Assembly: GCA_016860845.1 (NCBI GenBank)
Contig: BOKF01000005.1
Span: 186,001-250,000 of the forward strand
From: Chloroflexota bacterium
Lineage (GTDB): Bacteria; Chloroflexota; Anaerolineae; 4572-78; J111
DNA length: 64,000 nt
Direction of reading: 5' to 3'
Shown: piece after piece, positions 8,734-18,608 of the stretch
How positions within the stretch are numbered: the first letter of the stretch is position 1
How the letters are laid out: each line of letters begins with the position of its first letter
Made by a program: the position numbers and the translations under genes
Notes under the pieces: model-generated
The model's input: only the letters and a program-made list of their open reading frames with translations
Database searches by the model: none
What the model was told of the DNA's origin: nothing

Positions 8734-11139
8734 TTAGCCATAAGCCAGGCTCTCGCGCACGCTGATTTGGGTCGCACTGCGGGCGGGCAAGAGCGAAGCC
8801 AGGATAGAAATGACCAGGATCAGCCCCAGCCACCACCACACGGCCCCAAAGTTGTACTGATAATCGAGCGTTGTTTGAAACAGCACCTGCCCCAGGGCGT
8901 TGGACATCGGTTTGCCGAGGGCGAAGGAAAGGGGGACAACGACCAGCCAACTAAGCAGTCCCTGTAATACCCCTTCCATCACGAACATACCCAGGATAGT
9001 CCACGTTTTGGCCCCGATGGCGCGCATCACCCCAATTTCACGGGTGCGCTCGACCACGCTGATGGACAGCGATCCCATCAGGCCAATCCCGCCGACAACG
9101 GCCATGATCATGGCCAGGATGAGAAACATCGTAATGACAATGGCAAACTGGCTGTCTATATTCTGCCGGTTTTCCGGCTCCGTTTGGCTGACGGCGACGT
9201 CAATGCTTTTGGCTTCGTAAGTTTTCTTTAACTCCGAGGCGATGGTCTGGACATAGCCAGGCTCGCGCCGGTCGGTGCGGACGAAAATTTGGTCGCCGTG
9301 ATGATATTGTTTGGTCGCTCTTGAGACGGCCTCTAAATTGGCATACACCGGGTCCGTCCCGCCGACGTCACTAAAGACATCACTGTAAAAGCCGACCACC
9401 TGCCATTTTGAATCGCCCAGCTCGCCCAGGTCAAGAGTGATCGTGTCGCCCAGGCTGATGTCGTTTTCATCAGCCGTGTCTTTACGGATGACAATCGCCC
9501 GGTCGTCCTCCGGGCGCAGCCAGCGCCCGCCGACCAGCAGCGGCGGCCTGAACATATCGCTGCCGTTCGGCAGGGCAAACAGTTCAGCCCCCAGGCCCGC
9601 CTCCTTGAGCCGCTGCCCTTCCTTCAAAATAGACGCCCCATGCCGGAAGATTAGCTCAACATGCTCTACCCCTGCCTGGTATTTAGCAACGGCGACTGTC
9701 CGCTCCAAGCGCTGGTCCTCATCAAAAGCCATCAAGATATCAAACTGGCGCTTGGCAAAAATATTGTCAACGGTCAGGTTGAGCGATGACGACAGGCTCA
9801 TCACCGCCAGGAACATAGTCCCGGCCATGATCAACACCCCCTGGGTTAGCAGCAAGCGCCCCTTGCGGCGGAACATGTTGCCCAGGGCCATGGCATAAGG
9901 GCCGGACAAAAAGCGCCTTCCCAGCCACTCGACCCCGCGGTCCAACCCATTGCTGCCAAAATCGCTGCCCAGGCCGTAGCTGGCCAGCGCCTCGCGCACG
10001 GTCACACGGGTGCCGCTCAAGATTGGCCACAAGGCCGCCAGGAGCGGGACGGCAATCGCCGCCACCGCCTGCAACATGCAGGCCCGCAGCGAGTATTGAA
10101 ACTGCTCGTAATCAATGTTAAAGAGATTGAGCAGGTACTTGGTCAGCCCGTAGGCCAGCACTGCCCCCAGCGGCAGGGCGATGAACAACGCCAGCAGCCC
10201 GTATACCAGCACGCCGACCAGGTAGACCTGGACAATCTTGCCCTGGGTCGCGCCGATGGCCTTGAGAATGCCGATCTGGCTGATTTGCTGGGTTACCAGG
10301 GCCATCAGGGTATTGAGAACCAGCACGACGCTGGCCCCCAGCGAAACTACGGACATCAGTTGCAGGACGAGGTTAATCCCCAATATGATGAACCGGCCCC
10401 AGTGCTTGATCGGGTCCTGGTAGACGGTCACAGCCACGCCAATCCTCTCTTTCGACAGGCGGTCCTTTATCTCAGAAGCGACCTGCCGGGCCAGGGCCTC
10501 GCTGTAGGGCGTGACCCGGACAATCAGCTCGTTGTACTTGCCCTTGGGAATATCAAACAGTTCCATCCCCTGAGCATCGGTAAAAAAGACCGCCGGGCCG
10601 CCAAAATCGGGCGGCGGCACAAAGTTGTGGCGCAGTTTGCCGCTGATCGTCCGCACCTTGGGCCGGTCGTTCACCTCAAAGAGAACCGTGTCGCCCAGCT
10701 CCAGGCCAAAATACTGGCTCGACAGCCGCTCGATGCCAACCCGGTTGCCTTTGGGCCATTCGCCGGCTTTAAGCGGCAGCAGTTCGTACTTTTGGTCGGT
10801 GTAATCCTCGCGCATGACTAGCCAGCCTTCATCCCACTCATCACCGGGCCGGATTTTGTAGCGAATGTTCACCTGGCTGCCCAGTTGAATATCCTCCACC
10901 CCCTTAATTTTCCGCAGGTCATAGGCCATCGTCTCGTCCAAGTTTTCGGTCGTGTAAATCGTCAAATGAGCGGGAATGCTGGCCTGGTGAGCCGCATCCA
11001 TGCCGGCCAGCAGTTGGTCGGCCATGCCAAAAGTGGCCCCAATCGCAAAGACCCCGGCGGCAATGCTCAGTACTGCCAGCAGGGTCCGAACTTTGTTATC
11101 CCACAAATCTGACCAAACTTTGAGCCAGATAACACTCAT
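8734..11139 (-). CDS. Large FtsX/MacB-type ABC transporter permease
   Basis: An 801-residue membrane protein with the layout of two-domain FtsX permeases: TM1 near residues 15-37, an extracytoplasmic MacB-type domain, a three-helix FtsX domain near 265-380, a second TM plus extracytoplasmic domain, and a final three-helix FtsX domain near 670-790. The motif VVERTREIGVMRAIGA before the last domain is characteristic. Proteins of this class act in lipoprotein or peptide export, or as mechanotransmitters, with a LolD/MacB-like ATPase. None is encoded in the window. It is transcribed alone on this strand. Confidence 0.9.
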   Translation of the reverse strand: MSVIWLKVWSDLWDNKVRTLLAVLSIAAGVFAIGATFGMADQLLAGMDAAHQASIPAHLTIYTTENLDETMAYDLRKIKGVEDIQLGSQVNIRYKIRPGDEWDEGWLVMREDYTDQKYELLPLKAGEWPKGNRVGIERLSSQYFGLELGDTVLFEVNDRPKVRTISGKLRHNFVPPPDFGGPAVFFTDAQGMELFDIPKGKYNELIVRVTPYSEALARQVASEIKDRLSKERIGVAVTVYQDPIKHWGRFIILGINLVLQLMSVVSLGASVVLVLNTLMALVTQQISQIGILKAIGATQGKIVQVYLVGVLVYGLLALFIALPLGAVLAYGLTKYLLNLFNIDYEQFQYSLRACMLQAVAAIAVPLLAALWPILSGTRVTVREALASYGLGSDFGSNGLDRGVEWLGRRFLSGPYAMALGNMFRRKGRLLLTQGVLIMAGTMFLAVMSLSSSLNLTVDNIFAKRQFDILMAFDEDQRLERTVAVAKYQAGVEHVELIFRHGASILKEGQRLKEAGLGAELFALPNGSDMFRPPLLVGGRWLRPEDDRAIVIRKDTADENDISLGDTITLDLGELGDSKWQVVGFYSDVFSDVGGTDPVYANLEAVSRATKQYHHGDQIFVRTDRREPGYVQTIASELKKTYEAKSIDVAVSQTEPENRQNIDSQFAIVITMFLILAMIMAVVGGIGLMGSLSISVVERTREIGVMRAIGAKTWTILGMFVMEGVLQGLLSWLVVVPLSFALGKPMSNALGQVLFQTTLDYQYNFGAVWWWLGLILVISILASLLPARSATQISVRESLAYG

Positions 11140-11419
11140 TGGATACTCCTAAAATGGTAGACAGTAGACGGTAGAAGGTAGACGGGGAATATGCGTCCCG
11201 GCCTGGGGTGCTCATTGTCGAACTGGCTTACCTTTGTTCTAGTGTAGGATTGTTCGTTGCACCTATGCAAGTGAAATTTTGCCCGGAAATTAGTGACATT
11301 TGTCACAATAGAGGGTGATTTTTGAGCCGAGCGCGCCCCAATTTTAGGCAGTTCTGTAGGACAAGTTGTCAACTTGTCCTACGGTACCATGAATTGGGGA
11401 CCCTCCCTTTTGAGCCTGA
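11140..11419. other. Divergent intergenic region with short repeats
   Basis: The region between the permease, read leftward, and the gene at 11474, read rightward. It contains a short tandem run of GGTAGAC/AGTAGAC-type units at about 11157-11187. At 11356-11382 there is a perfect palindrome of 13-bp arms (GTAGGACAAGTTG / CAACTTGTCCTAC) around one base. The same palindrome recurs at 54523-54549. No gene is seen. Confidence 0.6.
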
Positions 11420-11448
11420 TTGAAAGCCGGGGGAAGTTATGATACAAT
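11420..11448 (+). promoter_or_regulatory. Predicted sigma-70-type promoter
   Basis: TTGAAA (11420-11425), a 17-bp spacer, then TACAAT (11443-11448). It is placed so that transcription would start near 11455, about 20 bp before the gene at 11474. Seen in sequence only. Confidence 0.6.
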
Positions 11449-11473
11449 GGGACATAAGTGAAAGGAACAGCGT

Positions 11474-12118
11474 ATGCCTCTCCAAAACCGGGTCAACCCT
11501 TTTGGCAATATCTTGGCTGTGCCGGAGCGCGGCACCTGCATGGGCAATCGCGGCATTTTGCATGATGACCAGAAAAACCTGCGGCGCTATCACCAGCACA
11601 AGCATTGGATTATCTGCCGCCTTGAAGCCAAAAACAAAGCCGGGGAGTGGATCAAACGCGAACCCATGTTTCCCAACGCATACACCGAACTCTTCTTCCT
11701 CGATGAGGCCACCGCCTTGGCCGCCGGACACCGGCCCTGTTGGGAGTGCAGCCGCCCACGATACAAAGAATTTGTCCACTTCTTCTGCCTGGGCAATCCT
11801 GATGACCCCCGCCAGATAGACGACATTCTTCATGCCGAACGCTTCAGCTCTCACCAGCAAGACTGGTCCAGCAAAAAGCAGACCCGGGTTATTCCAGTTG
11901 ACGACCTGCCTCCAGGGGCCTTCATTACCCTGGAACCCGGCTCGCAAGCGCAACCCTACCTGGTGCTTGGGGATGGATTATATCCTTGGGCTTTTGCCGG
12001 GTACGGCGAGCCGGTTGAACGTCCTCGTGGAATTGAGGTTACGCTGTTGACGCCGATGTCTACCGTGCGAGCCTTAAGAGCAGGCTATCGGCCTAAAATT
12101 TATCCAGAACTTTACTAA
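11474..12118 (+). CDS. Conserved hypothetical protein with a C-x-x-C motif
   Basis: A 214-residue soluble protein that I do not assign to a named family. Notable segments are the N-terminal PERGTCMGNRGILHDDQ and GHRPCWECSRPRYKEF near residues 85-100. The latter, with CWEC after GxRP, loosely recalls the zinc site of Ada-type N-terminal domains. The C-terminal third has LEPGSQAQPYLVLGDGLYPW, which suggests a small beta-rich domain. It has its own promoter and no clear operon partners. A DNA-repair or metal-binding role would be speculation. Confidence 0.75.
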   Translation: MPLQNRVNPFGNILAVPERGTCMGNRGILHDDQKNLRRYHQHKHWIICRLEAKNKAGEWIKREPMFPNAYTELFFLDEATALAAGHRPCWECSRPRYKEFVHFFCLGNPDDPRQIDDILHAERFSSHQQDWSSKKQTRVIPVDDLPPGAFITLEPGSQAQPYLVLGDGLYPWAFAGYGEPVERPRGIEVTLLTPMSTVRALRAGYRPKIYPELY

Positions 12119-12134
12119 AGCAGTTGAGTAAACC

Positions 12135-12305
12135 CTGACACAACTCACTTCCAGAGCCCCGGCCCGCCTCGATATTGACCGGCAGCGCATGGCCGCTGGC
12201 TGGATGGTCGAGAGCGGCATCCCAATGGCCCTGTTCAACTATCAGGCGGTAGTTGTGCGCGAGATCGCCGAGGATGTAGGAGAAGCCAATGTCGTCACAC
12301 TTTGA
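12135..12305 (+). pseudogene. Possible gene remnant before the methyltransferase
   Basis: An open frame of about 56 codons with protein-like composition (LDIDRQRMAAGWM, then NYQAVVVREIAEDVG). It begins with only a CTG or an internal ATG and has no ribosome binding site. It runs into the start of the methyltransferase and ends at a TGA at 12303. It looks like the decayed C-terminal end of a lost gene, but chance open sequence in GC-rich DNA is possible. Confidence 0.3.
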
Positions 12306-12882
12306 CCGTTTGTTTGAATTCTACCAGGCTGGTCCCGTGCCGTGGGACCAGCCGGACCCACCGCCGGAAGTGCTGGCTTTTGCGCCGACCCTGCCGGTGG
12401 GCCGGGCGCTCGACCTGGGCTGCGGTCTGGGCCGGGCGGCAATGTATCTGGGCCGCCTGGGCTGGCAGGTGGATGGGGTTGATTTTATCCCCCAGGCGAT
12501 TGCCGAAGCTACGGCTCGGGCCGGCCAGGCCGGGTTGGAGAATGTCCGCTTTCACCTCGGCCCGGTCACACAGCTCGATTTTCTGAGCGGCCCCTATGAT
12601 TTTGCCCTCGATGTCGGCTGTGCGCACGGCTTCAGCGCCGACGAACTGCGGGCCTATCACCGGGAACTGCTGCGCCTGCTCAAACCGGGCGGTTATTACC
12701 TCCTCTTTGCCCATCTGGACGAAGCTGACCCGGAACCGGAAGCGCGGCGCTGGCTGGATGAAGCCGACCTGCGCCGGCTTTTTGACCAGGGATTTGCCCT
12801 GGAACGAGTCGAGTACGGCCAGACCCGGGTGGGTGATCAGGCCCCCTGGCGCTCGGCCTGGTTCTGGTTCAAACGAATTTAA
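12289..12882 (+). CDS. Class I SAM-dependent methyltransferase
   Basis: A 197-residue Rossmann-fold methyltransferase. Motif I is GRALDLGCGLGRAAMYL (about residues 36-52), followed by the acidic end of strand 2 (VDGVDF). DFALDVGCAHGF and the post-motif LRLLKPGGYYLLFAHLDE complete the methyltransferase core. The N-terminus FEFYQAGPVPWDQPDPPPE resembles TehB-like/thiopurine-type enzymes that open with a PWD motif. The substrate is unknown. It lies alone between a remnant and a small hypothetical gene. Confidence 0.85.
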   Translation: MSSHFDRLFEFYQAGPVPWDQPDPPPEVLAFAPTLPVGRALDLGCGLGRAAMYLGRLGWQVDGVDFIPQAIAEATARAGQAGLENVRFHLGPVTQLDFLSGPYDFALDVGCAHGFSADELRAYHRELLRLLKPGGYYLLFAHLDEADPEPEARRWLDEADLRRLFDQGFALERVEYGQTRVGDQAPWRSAWFWFKRI

Positions 12883-12908
12883 ATATTGGTGCAGAGAAAA
12901 CGGCAACC

Positions 12909-13250
12909 ATGCTCAACGCTTATGACGGTGAAACGTTCTATGGCTGTTCGCTCGATCTGGCGAGGCTCATTCCCCACTTGCGCTGTGAGATTGGTCACGA
13001 AGTGCAGGAAGGCCAGCCTTACTCCTATATCACCTTCTCCGATAGTGAAAGCGTAAAGTGGAAAATTATGCCTAACCTGGGAGCGGACGGGGCTGTGCTG
13101 AGTTTACGCGCCCAGCAGCGCAACCGGCGCGGCGGGCCGGGCTTTCACGACCAATGCGTGCGCGAACAGGCGAGCGAGGTGGGGGTCAACGCCCTGATTC
13201 GCTACATCAAGCAGTACGAGACGTTTGAGCAGAGGTCATCAGGCAGCTAA
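12909..13250 (+). CDS. Small hypothetical protein
   Basis: A 113-residue soluble protein with no family I recognise. It contains no TM segment or motif of note; two Cys residues (CSLDL, LRCEIG) are scattered. It starts 27 bp after the methyltransferase stop on the same strand. Its 3' end overlaps the convergent YbaK gene by 12 bp. No strong ribosome binding site precedes the ATG. The frame looks coding by composition, but confidence is moderate. Confidence 0.5.
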   Translation: MLNAYDGETFYGCSLDLARLIPHLRCEIGHEVQEGQPYSYITFSDSESVKWKIMPNLGADGAVLSLRAQQRNRRGGPGFHDQCVREQASEVGVNALIRYIKQYETFEQRSSGS

Positions 13251-13730
13251 CACCGGCCTGGATTTGTCGGTCAGATTGACCACGCTGGCCCGGCTGGCCT
13301 TGACCAGGTTGGCCGGGGTGATCATGATTTCCTCCCCCCACTGGCCGGCCCCCACCCCCAAAATCTCTTCATCCAGCATAGACAGCTCCAGAAAAGAGCG
13401 AAACCCTTCCGACTGCCAGTGGAAGGGCGGAATCGAGCCAATCTCGTAGCCGGTGGTGGCTTTGACGATTTCGGGGGAAGCCAGGTGGATGTCCCGCGAG
13501 CCAATCGCCTTTTTTAAGTGGCCGGAGATCGCCACCTGGTCGCCGCCGACCATGACCAGCACCCGCTCGCCCTGGCCGGTCTCAAAGATAAGCGTTTTGA
13601 TCATCTGCCGTTCGCGATAACCTAACGCTTTGGCGACGTTGGCCGCGCCTTTTTCGGTGGTGGGGGCAAAGGTTAACCGCTGGTAGGGAATATTATGGCG
13701 CTCCAGATATTCGTGCGGCGGGAGTTTCAT
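13239..13730 (-). CDS. YbaK/EbsC-family aminoacyl-tRNA deacylase
   Basis: A 163-residue protein of the YbaK/ProX editing family, which hydrolyses mischarged tRNA such as Cys-tRNA(Pro). Family features are PPHEYLERHNIPYQ at the N-terminus, AANVAKALGYRERQMIKTLIFE near residues 30-50 (the conserved Lys lies in this region), MVGGDQVAI and TGYEIGSIPPFHW. The frame extends upstream to 13817, but that part consists of the family D palindrome. AGGAG precedes the ATG at 13730, which is taken as the start. Confidence 0.88.
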   Translation of the reverse strand: MKLPPHEYLERHNIPYQRLTFAPTTEKGAANVAKALGYRERQMIKTLIFETGQGERVLVMVGGDQVAISGHLKKAIGSRDIHLASPEIVKATTGYEIGSIPPFHWQSEGFRSFLELSMLDEEILGVGAGQWGEEIMITPANLVKASRASVVNLTDKSRPVLAA

Positions 13731-13756
13731 CGGGTTTGTGACTCCTGGACAATAAA

Positions 13757-13830
13757 GATGCGATGACAGGTGAGGCGAGGAGGCGAGGAAATTCCTCTTC
13801 TGGTCGCCTCCTCGCATCCTCGCACCCTTT
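13757..13830 (-). repeat. Palindromic repeat family D, copy 1
   Basis: GAGGCGAGGAGGCGA faces TCGCCTCCTCGC in an imperfect inverted repeat just upstream of the YbaK start. Read on the minus strand, it ends with TCATCGCATCTTTATT, then AGGAG and the ATG. The same order is seen in the copies at 36248 and 41723, both on the plus strand. Confidence 0.75.
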
Positions 13831-13838
13831 CATTAGGG

Positions 13839-13867
13839 GGAGTGTGTCCCGGCTAGGTGAACACTCC
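13839..13867. terminator. Weak hairpin downstream of the aldose epimerase gene
   Basis: A 7-bp inverted repeat (GGAGTGT / ACACTCC) with a 15-nt loop, starting 10 bp beyond the galM stop codon. It lacks a T-run, so a termination role is only possible. Confidence 0.3.
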
Positions 13868-13876
13868 TAAAGGCCA

Positions 13877-14887
13877 TCACGCTACCAAGAACTTGTAAAC
13901 GGTGGTCGAGGTGTAAGTTTGACTGGCTTTGAGCACCGTTGGCGGAAAATTGGGCTGGTTGGGGGAGTCAGGGAAATGCTGCGTTTCCAGGCAGAAACCA
14001 GAGCGATGCCGGTAAATTTTGCCGCCTTTGCCGGTGTTGCTGCCATCGAGGAAGTTGCCGCTGTAAAACTGGATGCCCGGCTCGGTCGTCCAGACCTCCA
14101 TGACCCGGCCGCTGCCTGGCTCGGTGACGCGAGCAGCCAGGGCCAGGGCGCCGTCTGTGTTGTTGAGCACCCAGTTGTGATCGTACCCCAGGCCAAACTT
14201 GAGCTGCTCGTCATCCTGGTTGATGCGCAAACCAATCCTGGCCGGCTGCGTGAAATCAAAGGGTGTGCCGGTGACCGGCTTGATTTCGCCGGTGGGAATC
14301 AAAGTTTCGTCTATTGGTGTAAAGTGAGGGGCATTAAGCAGCAGGTCATGATCGAGGATATCGCAGTTACCGGCTCCGGCCAGATTGAAGTAAGAATGAT
14401 GGGTTAAGTTGATCACAGTGGTTTCGTCGGAGGTGGCCGTGTAATCAATTCTTAAGGCATTGTCGTGGGTCAAAGTATAAGTTATCTTGACCAAAAGATT
14501 GCCTGGATACCCCTCCTCGCCATCTTTGCTGAGATAGGTCAGTTCAAGGGCCGGCCCGTCAGCAGTATCTAGCGGCTTGGCATCCCAGATGACCTTGTCA
14601 AAGCCCTGGAGGCCGCCGTGGAGGCTGTTCGGGCCGTCGTTTTGGGCCAGGGTGTAATCCTTCCCCTCGAGAGTAAATTTCCCATTGGCAATACGATTGC
14701 CATAGCGGCCAATCAGCGCGCCAAAATACGGATGGGGTTTGAGATACCCTTCCACAGTATCGAAACCCAGCACCACATCCCCGAACTGGCCTGCTTTATC
14801 GGGGACGTTGAGCGACATGACAATACCGCCGTAGTTAGTAATTTTTGTGCTGACGCCGTTTTTGTTGGTCAAGGTAAAAGTATCCAT
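13877..14887 (-). CDS. galM: Aldose 1-epimerase
   Basis: A 336-residue mutarotase that interconverts alpha and beta anomers of aldoses such as galactose and glucose in the cytosol. Family signatures are NYGGIVMSLNVPDK, GRYGNRIANGKFTLEG, NLTHHSYFNLAG (catalytic His), GLGYDHNWVLN, and a C-terminal ETQHFPDSPNQPNFP stretch. The catalytic Glu lies in GFCLETQHF. Length is normal for the family. It is a single gene on this strand, separated from the reductase operon by about 175 bp without an obvious element. Confidence 0.95.
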   Translation of the reverse strand: MDTFTLTNKNGVSTKITNYGGIVMSLNVPDKAGQFGDVVLGFDTVEGYLKPHPYFGALIGRYGNRIANGKFTLEGKDYTLAQNDGPNSLHGGLQGFDKVIWDAKPLDTADGPALELTYLSKDGEEGYPGNLLVKITYTLTHDNALRIDYTATSDETTVINLTHHSYFNLAGAGNCDILDHDLLLNAPHFTPIDETLIPTGEIKPVTGTPFDFTQPARIGLRINQDDEQLKFGLGYDHNWVLNNTDGALALAARVTEPGSGRVMEVWTTEPGIQFYSGNFLDGSNTGKGGKIYRHRSGFCLETQHFPDSPNQPNFPPTVLKASQTYTSTTVYKFLVA

Positions 14888-15062
14888 CGTTTTTTCCTCT
14901 GATTAGGTAAATAAAGGGATGGAAACGATCCTACGGGCGGGGCCGCCGGTGGAACAGCCGGTTTCCAATCCAGCCCAATTATATCAGGATTGGCGGCATT
15001 AGCATAAAAAGACGGGGTGGATACCCACCCCGCCAGAGAATTGATTGGAAGAATAGAGCTGC

Positions 15063-15647
15063 TCAGGCGGCTGCTCTCACCCTTTCCAACAGGGTTTTCA
15101 TATCCACCCGGCCCGCCTCAACCACGATGGTCAGCCGGTCGCGCGGGTCGTTTGCCAGGCGGCTGATCGAGACTTTTTGCCCCGGATAGATGACCGCCGC
15201 AGCCGCGGTCAGGTCCGGCAGCAAGGCGATAAAACTCGCTTCGTTGTTGGGAGCCAGCAGCCGGTCGTTCGCCATGTAATGGAATAATCCCCCTTCCAGA
15301 CTCAATTTTCCTTTGACCCGCCGGTCTGATTCCAGCAGCGCCCCAAAAGCGGCCGTCGAGCGGGCCAGTTCAACGATGCGGGTGGCATGGTCGTCGCCTG
15401 GACCCGGTTTGCGCTGAGCCAGCAGGCCAAAGCGGCTATCGGTGTGATCCATTGAGAAATTGATGTCGTGAGTGATCAGCATGACCCCTGGGCCATCGGG
15501 GACGTGGCGGTAGTCGGCCACGTCAATCAAAACACCGGCCAGTTTGCGGTGGCGAATCCAGTCGTGAAAGACTTCGATGAAGATACCTTCGTCTATAGTG
15601 ACCCCAGGCCGGGCGTAAAATTTAAGGCAAAAGCGCTCAAGATTCAT
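15063..15647 (-). CDS. Conserved hypothetical protein downstream of the siroheme reductase
   Basis: A 194-residue soluble protein I cannot assign to a named family. It has alpha/beta character (AGVLIDVADYRHVPDGPGVMLITHD, then FIALLPDLTAAAAVIYPGQKVSI) and no signal peptide, TM helix or Cys cluster. The MNLERFCLKFYA start has AGGAAA upstream. It follows the reductase on the same strand after a 218-bp gap filled by two palindromic repeats. It may therefore share the Cys-leader-controlled transcript and have a sulfur-related role; that link is inference from position only. Confidence 0.7.
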   Translation of the reverse strand: MNLERFCLKFYARPGVTIDEGIFIEVFHDWIRHRKLAGVLIDVADYRHVPDGPGVMLITHDINFSMDHTDSRFGLLAQRKPGPGDDHATRIVELARSTAAFGALLESDRRVKGKLSLEGGLFHYMANDRLLAPNNEASFIALLPDLTAAAAVIYPGQKVSISRLANDPRDRLTIVVEAGRVDMKTLLERVRAAA

Positions 15648-15689
15648 TTTAGTTTCCTATATTATTGATTTTGTTAATGCTCAGCCCTA

Positions 15690-15863
15690 TGTCATTTCGA
15701 GGCCAAAGGCCGAGAAATCTCTGGAGCGCCACATAGGCATTAGGGATTTCTCCCTTCGGTCGAAATGACATAGTTACTTGATTTTCAAATCGGGTAACTA
15801 TTTGTAGGAAGGCTGGAAGATTGGAAGACCGGTTAAACTGTATCCAGCCTTCCAACCTCCAAC
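15690..15863. repeat. Repeat families A (copy 2) and E (copy 1)
   Basis: At 15690-15770 lies a family A palindrome (GTCATTTCGA ... CGAAATGAC outside, GAGAAATCTC ... GGGATTTCTC inside). At 15807-15863 lies a family E element: GGAAGGCTGGAAGATTGG on the left and CCAGCCTTCCAACCTCC on the right. The latter ends just before the reductase stop codon. Together they fill the space between two co-directional genes. Confidence 0.75.
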
Positions 15864-15865
15864 CA

Positions 15866-18202
<2,337 letters not shown>

Positions 18203-18230
18203 CGTGTCTCCTTTTTTGATTTTTGGCAAT

Positions 18231-18262
18231 AAAAAAGCCCATCGCTAACTCGCGATGGGCTT
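18231..18262 (-). terminator. Intrinsic terminator (attenuator) in the reductase leader
   Basis: On the minus strand, an 11-bp perfect stem (AAGCCCATCGC / GCGATGGGCTT) with loop GAGTTA is followed by a U-tract. It lies after the leader peptide stop (18292) and 28 bp before the reductase ATG. Its loop and 3' arm (18237-18249) can alternatively pair with 18314-18326, inside the leader frame. Confidence 0.88.
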
Positions 18263-18291
18263 GGAAAACAATGAGGATCAAGGGCAAATTT

Positions 18292-18423
18292 TTAGCAGCC
18301 AGCACTCCACCGGGTTAACGTCAGGCGGGGAATCAATTGACAACACGAACAGGCCAGACAACAGCCGTTGTTGGCAGATGCGTCGGCGCTGACGAAAAGG
18401 AAGGGTGAACTGCTTAAAGCCAT
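18292..18423 (-). CDS. Cys-rich leader peptide (43 aa), putative cysteine attenuator
   Basis: A 43-codon frame, too short for most gene finders, running from ATG at 18423 to TAA at 18292. Residues 21-28 read CCLACSCC, five Cys in eight codons, and Cys43 is last. The start lies about 5 nt beyond the predicted transcription start, with no room for a ribosome binding site, so translation would be leaderless or nearly so. An intrinsic terminator follows 30 nt after the stop codon, then the siroheme reductase. This is the classic layout of amino-acid attenuation: ribosome stalling on Cys codons when Cys-tRNA is scarce would let transcription continue. Cys-tract leader peptides before sulfur genes are known in actinobacteria; expression here is not shown. 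Confidence 0.75.
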   Translation of the reverse strand: MALSSSPFLFVSADASANNGCCLACSCCQLIPRLTLTRWSAGC

Positions 18424-18434
18424 AATGAGCCAGT

Positions 18435-18462
18435 ATTATAGAGAGACTGCTATAAATGTCAA
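18435..18462 (-). promoter_or_regulatory. Consensus sigma-70 promoter of the reductase leader
   Basis: On the minus strand, TTGACA (18462-18457), a 16-bp spacer and TATAAT (18440-18435). Both boxes are perfect. The expected start site is about 18425-18428, only 2-7 nt before the leader peptide ATG. Confidence 0.85.
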
Positions 18463-18537
18463 TTTCTTAAGTAGGGGCAGATGGCCATCCACCTCAACAA
18501 TATATTCTCCGATCTATCTCATTCACAAGATCAGAAT

Positions 18538-18567
18538 TTGACATTTCGCCCAGAAAAAGATTATACT
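18538..18567 (+). promoter_or_regulatory. Predicted promoter of the DeoR-family regulator
   Basis: TTGACA (18538-18543), an 18-bp spacer and TATACT (18562-18567), giving a leader of about 35 nt to the ATG at 18609. It is divergent from the reductase promoter, with about 75 bp between the two -35 boxes. Confidence 0.7.
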
Positions 18568-18608
18568 TCGACCAAATCCAAACAACTCACAAGAAAATCG
18601 GCGGTCTT

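Noticed and set aside
18203..18229. N-terminal extension of the reductase starting at a TTG at 18229
   Set aside because: It would start inside the U-tract of the terminator. The ATG at 18202 has GGAG at proper spacing.
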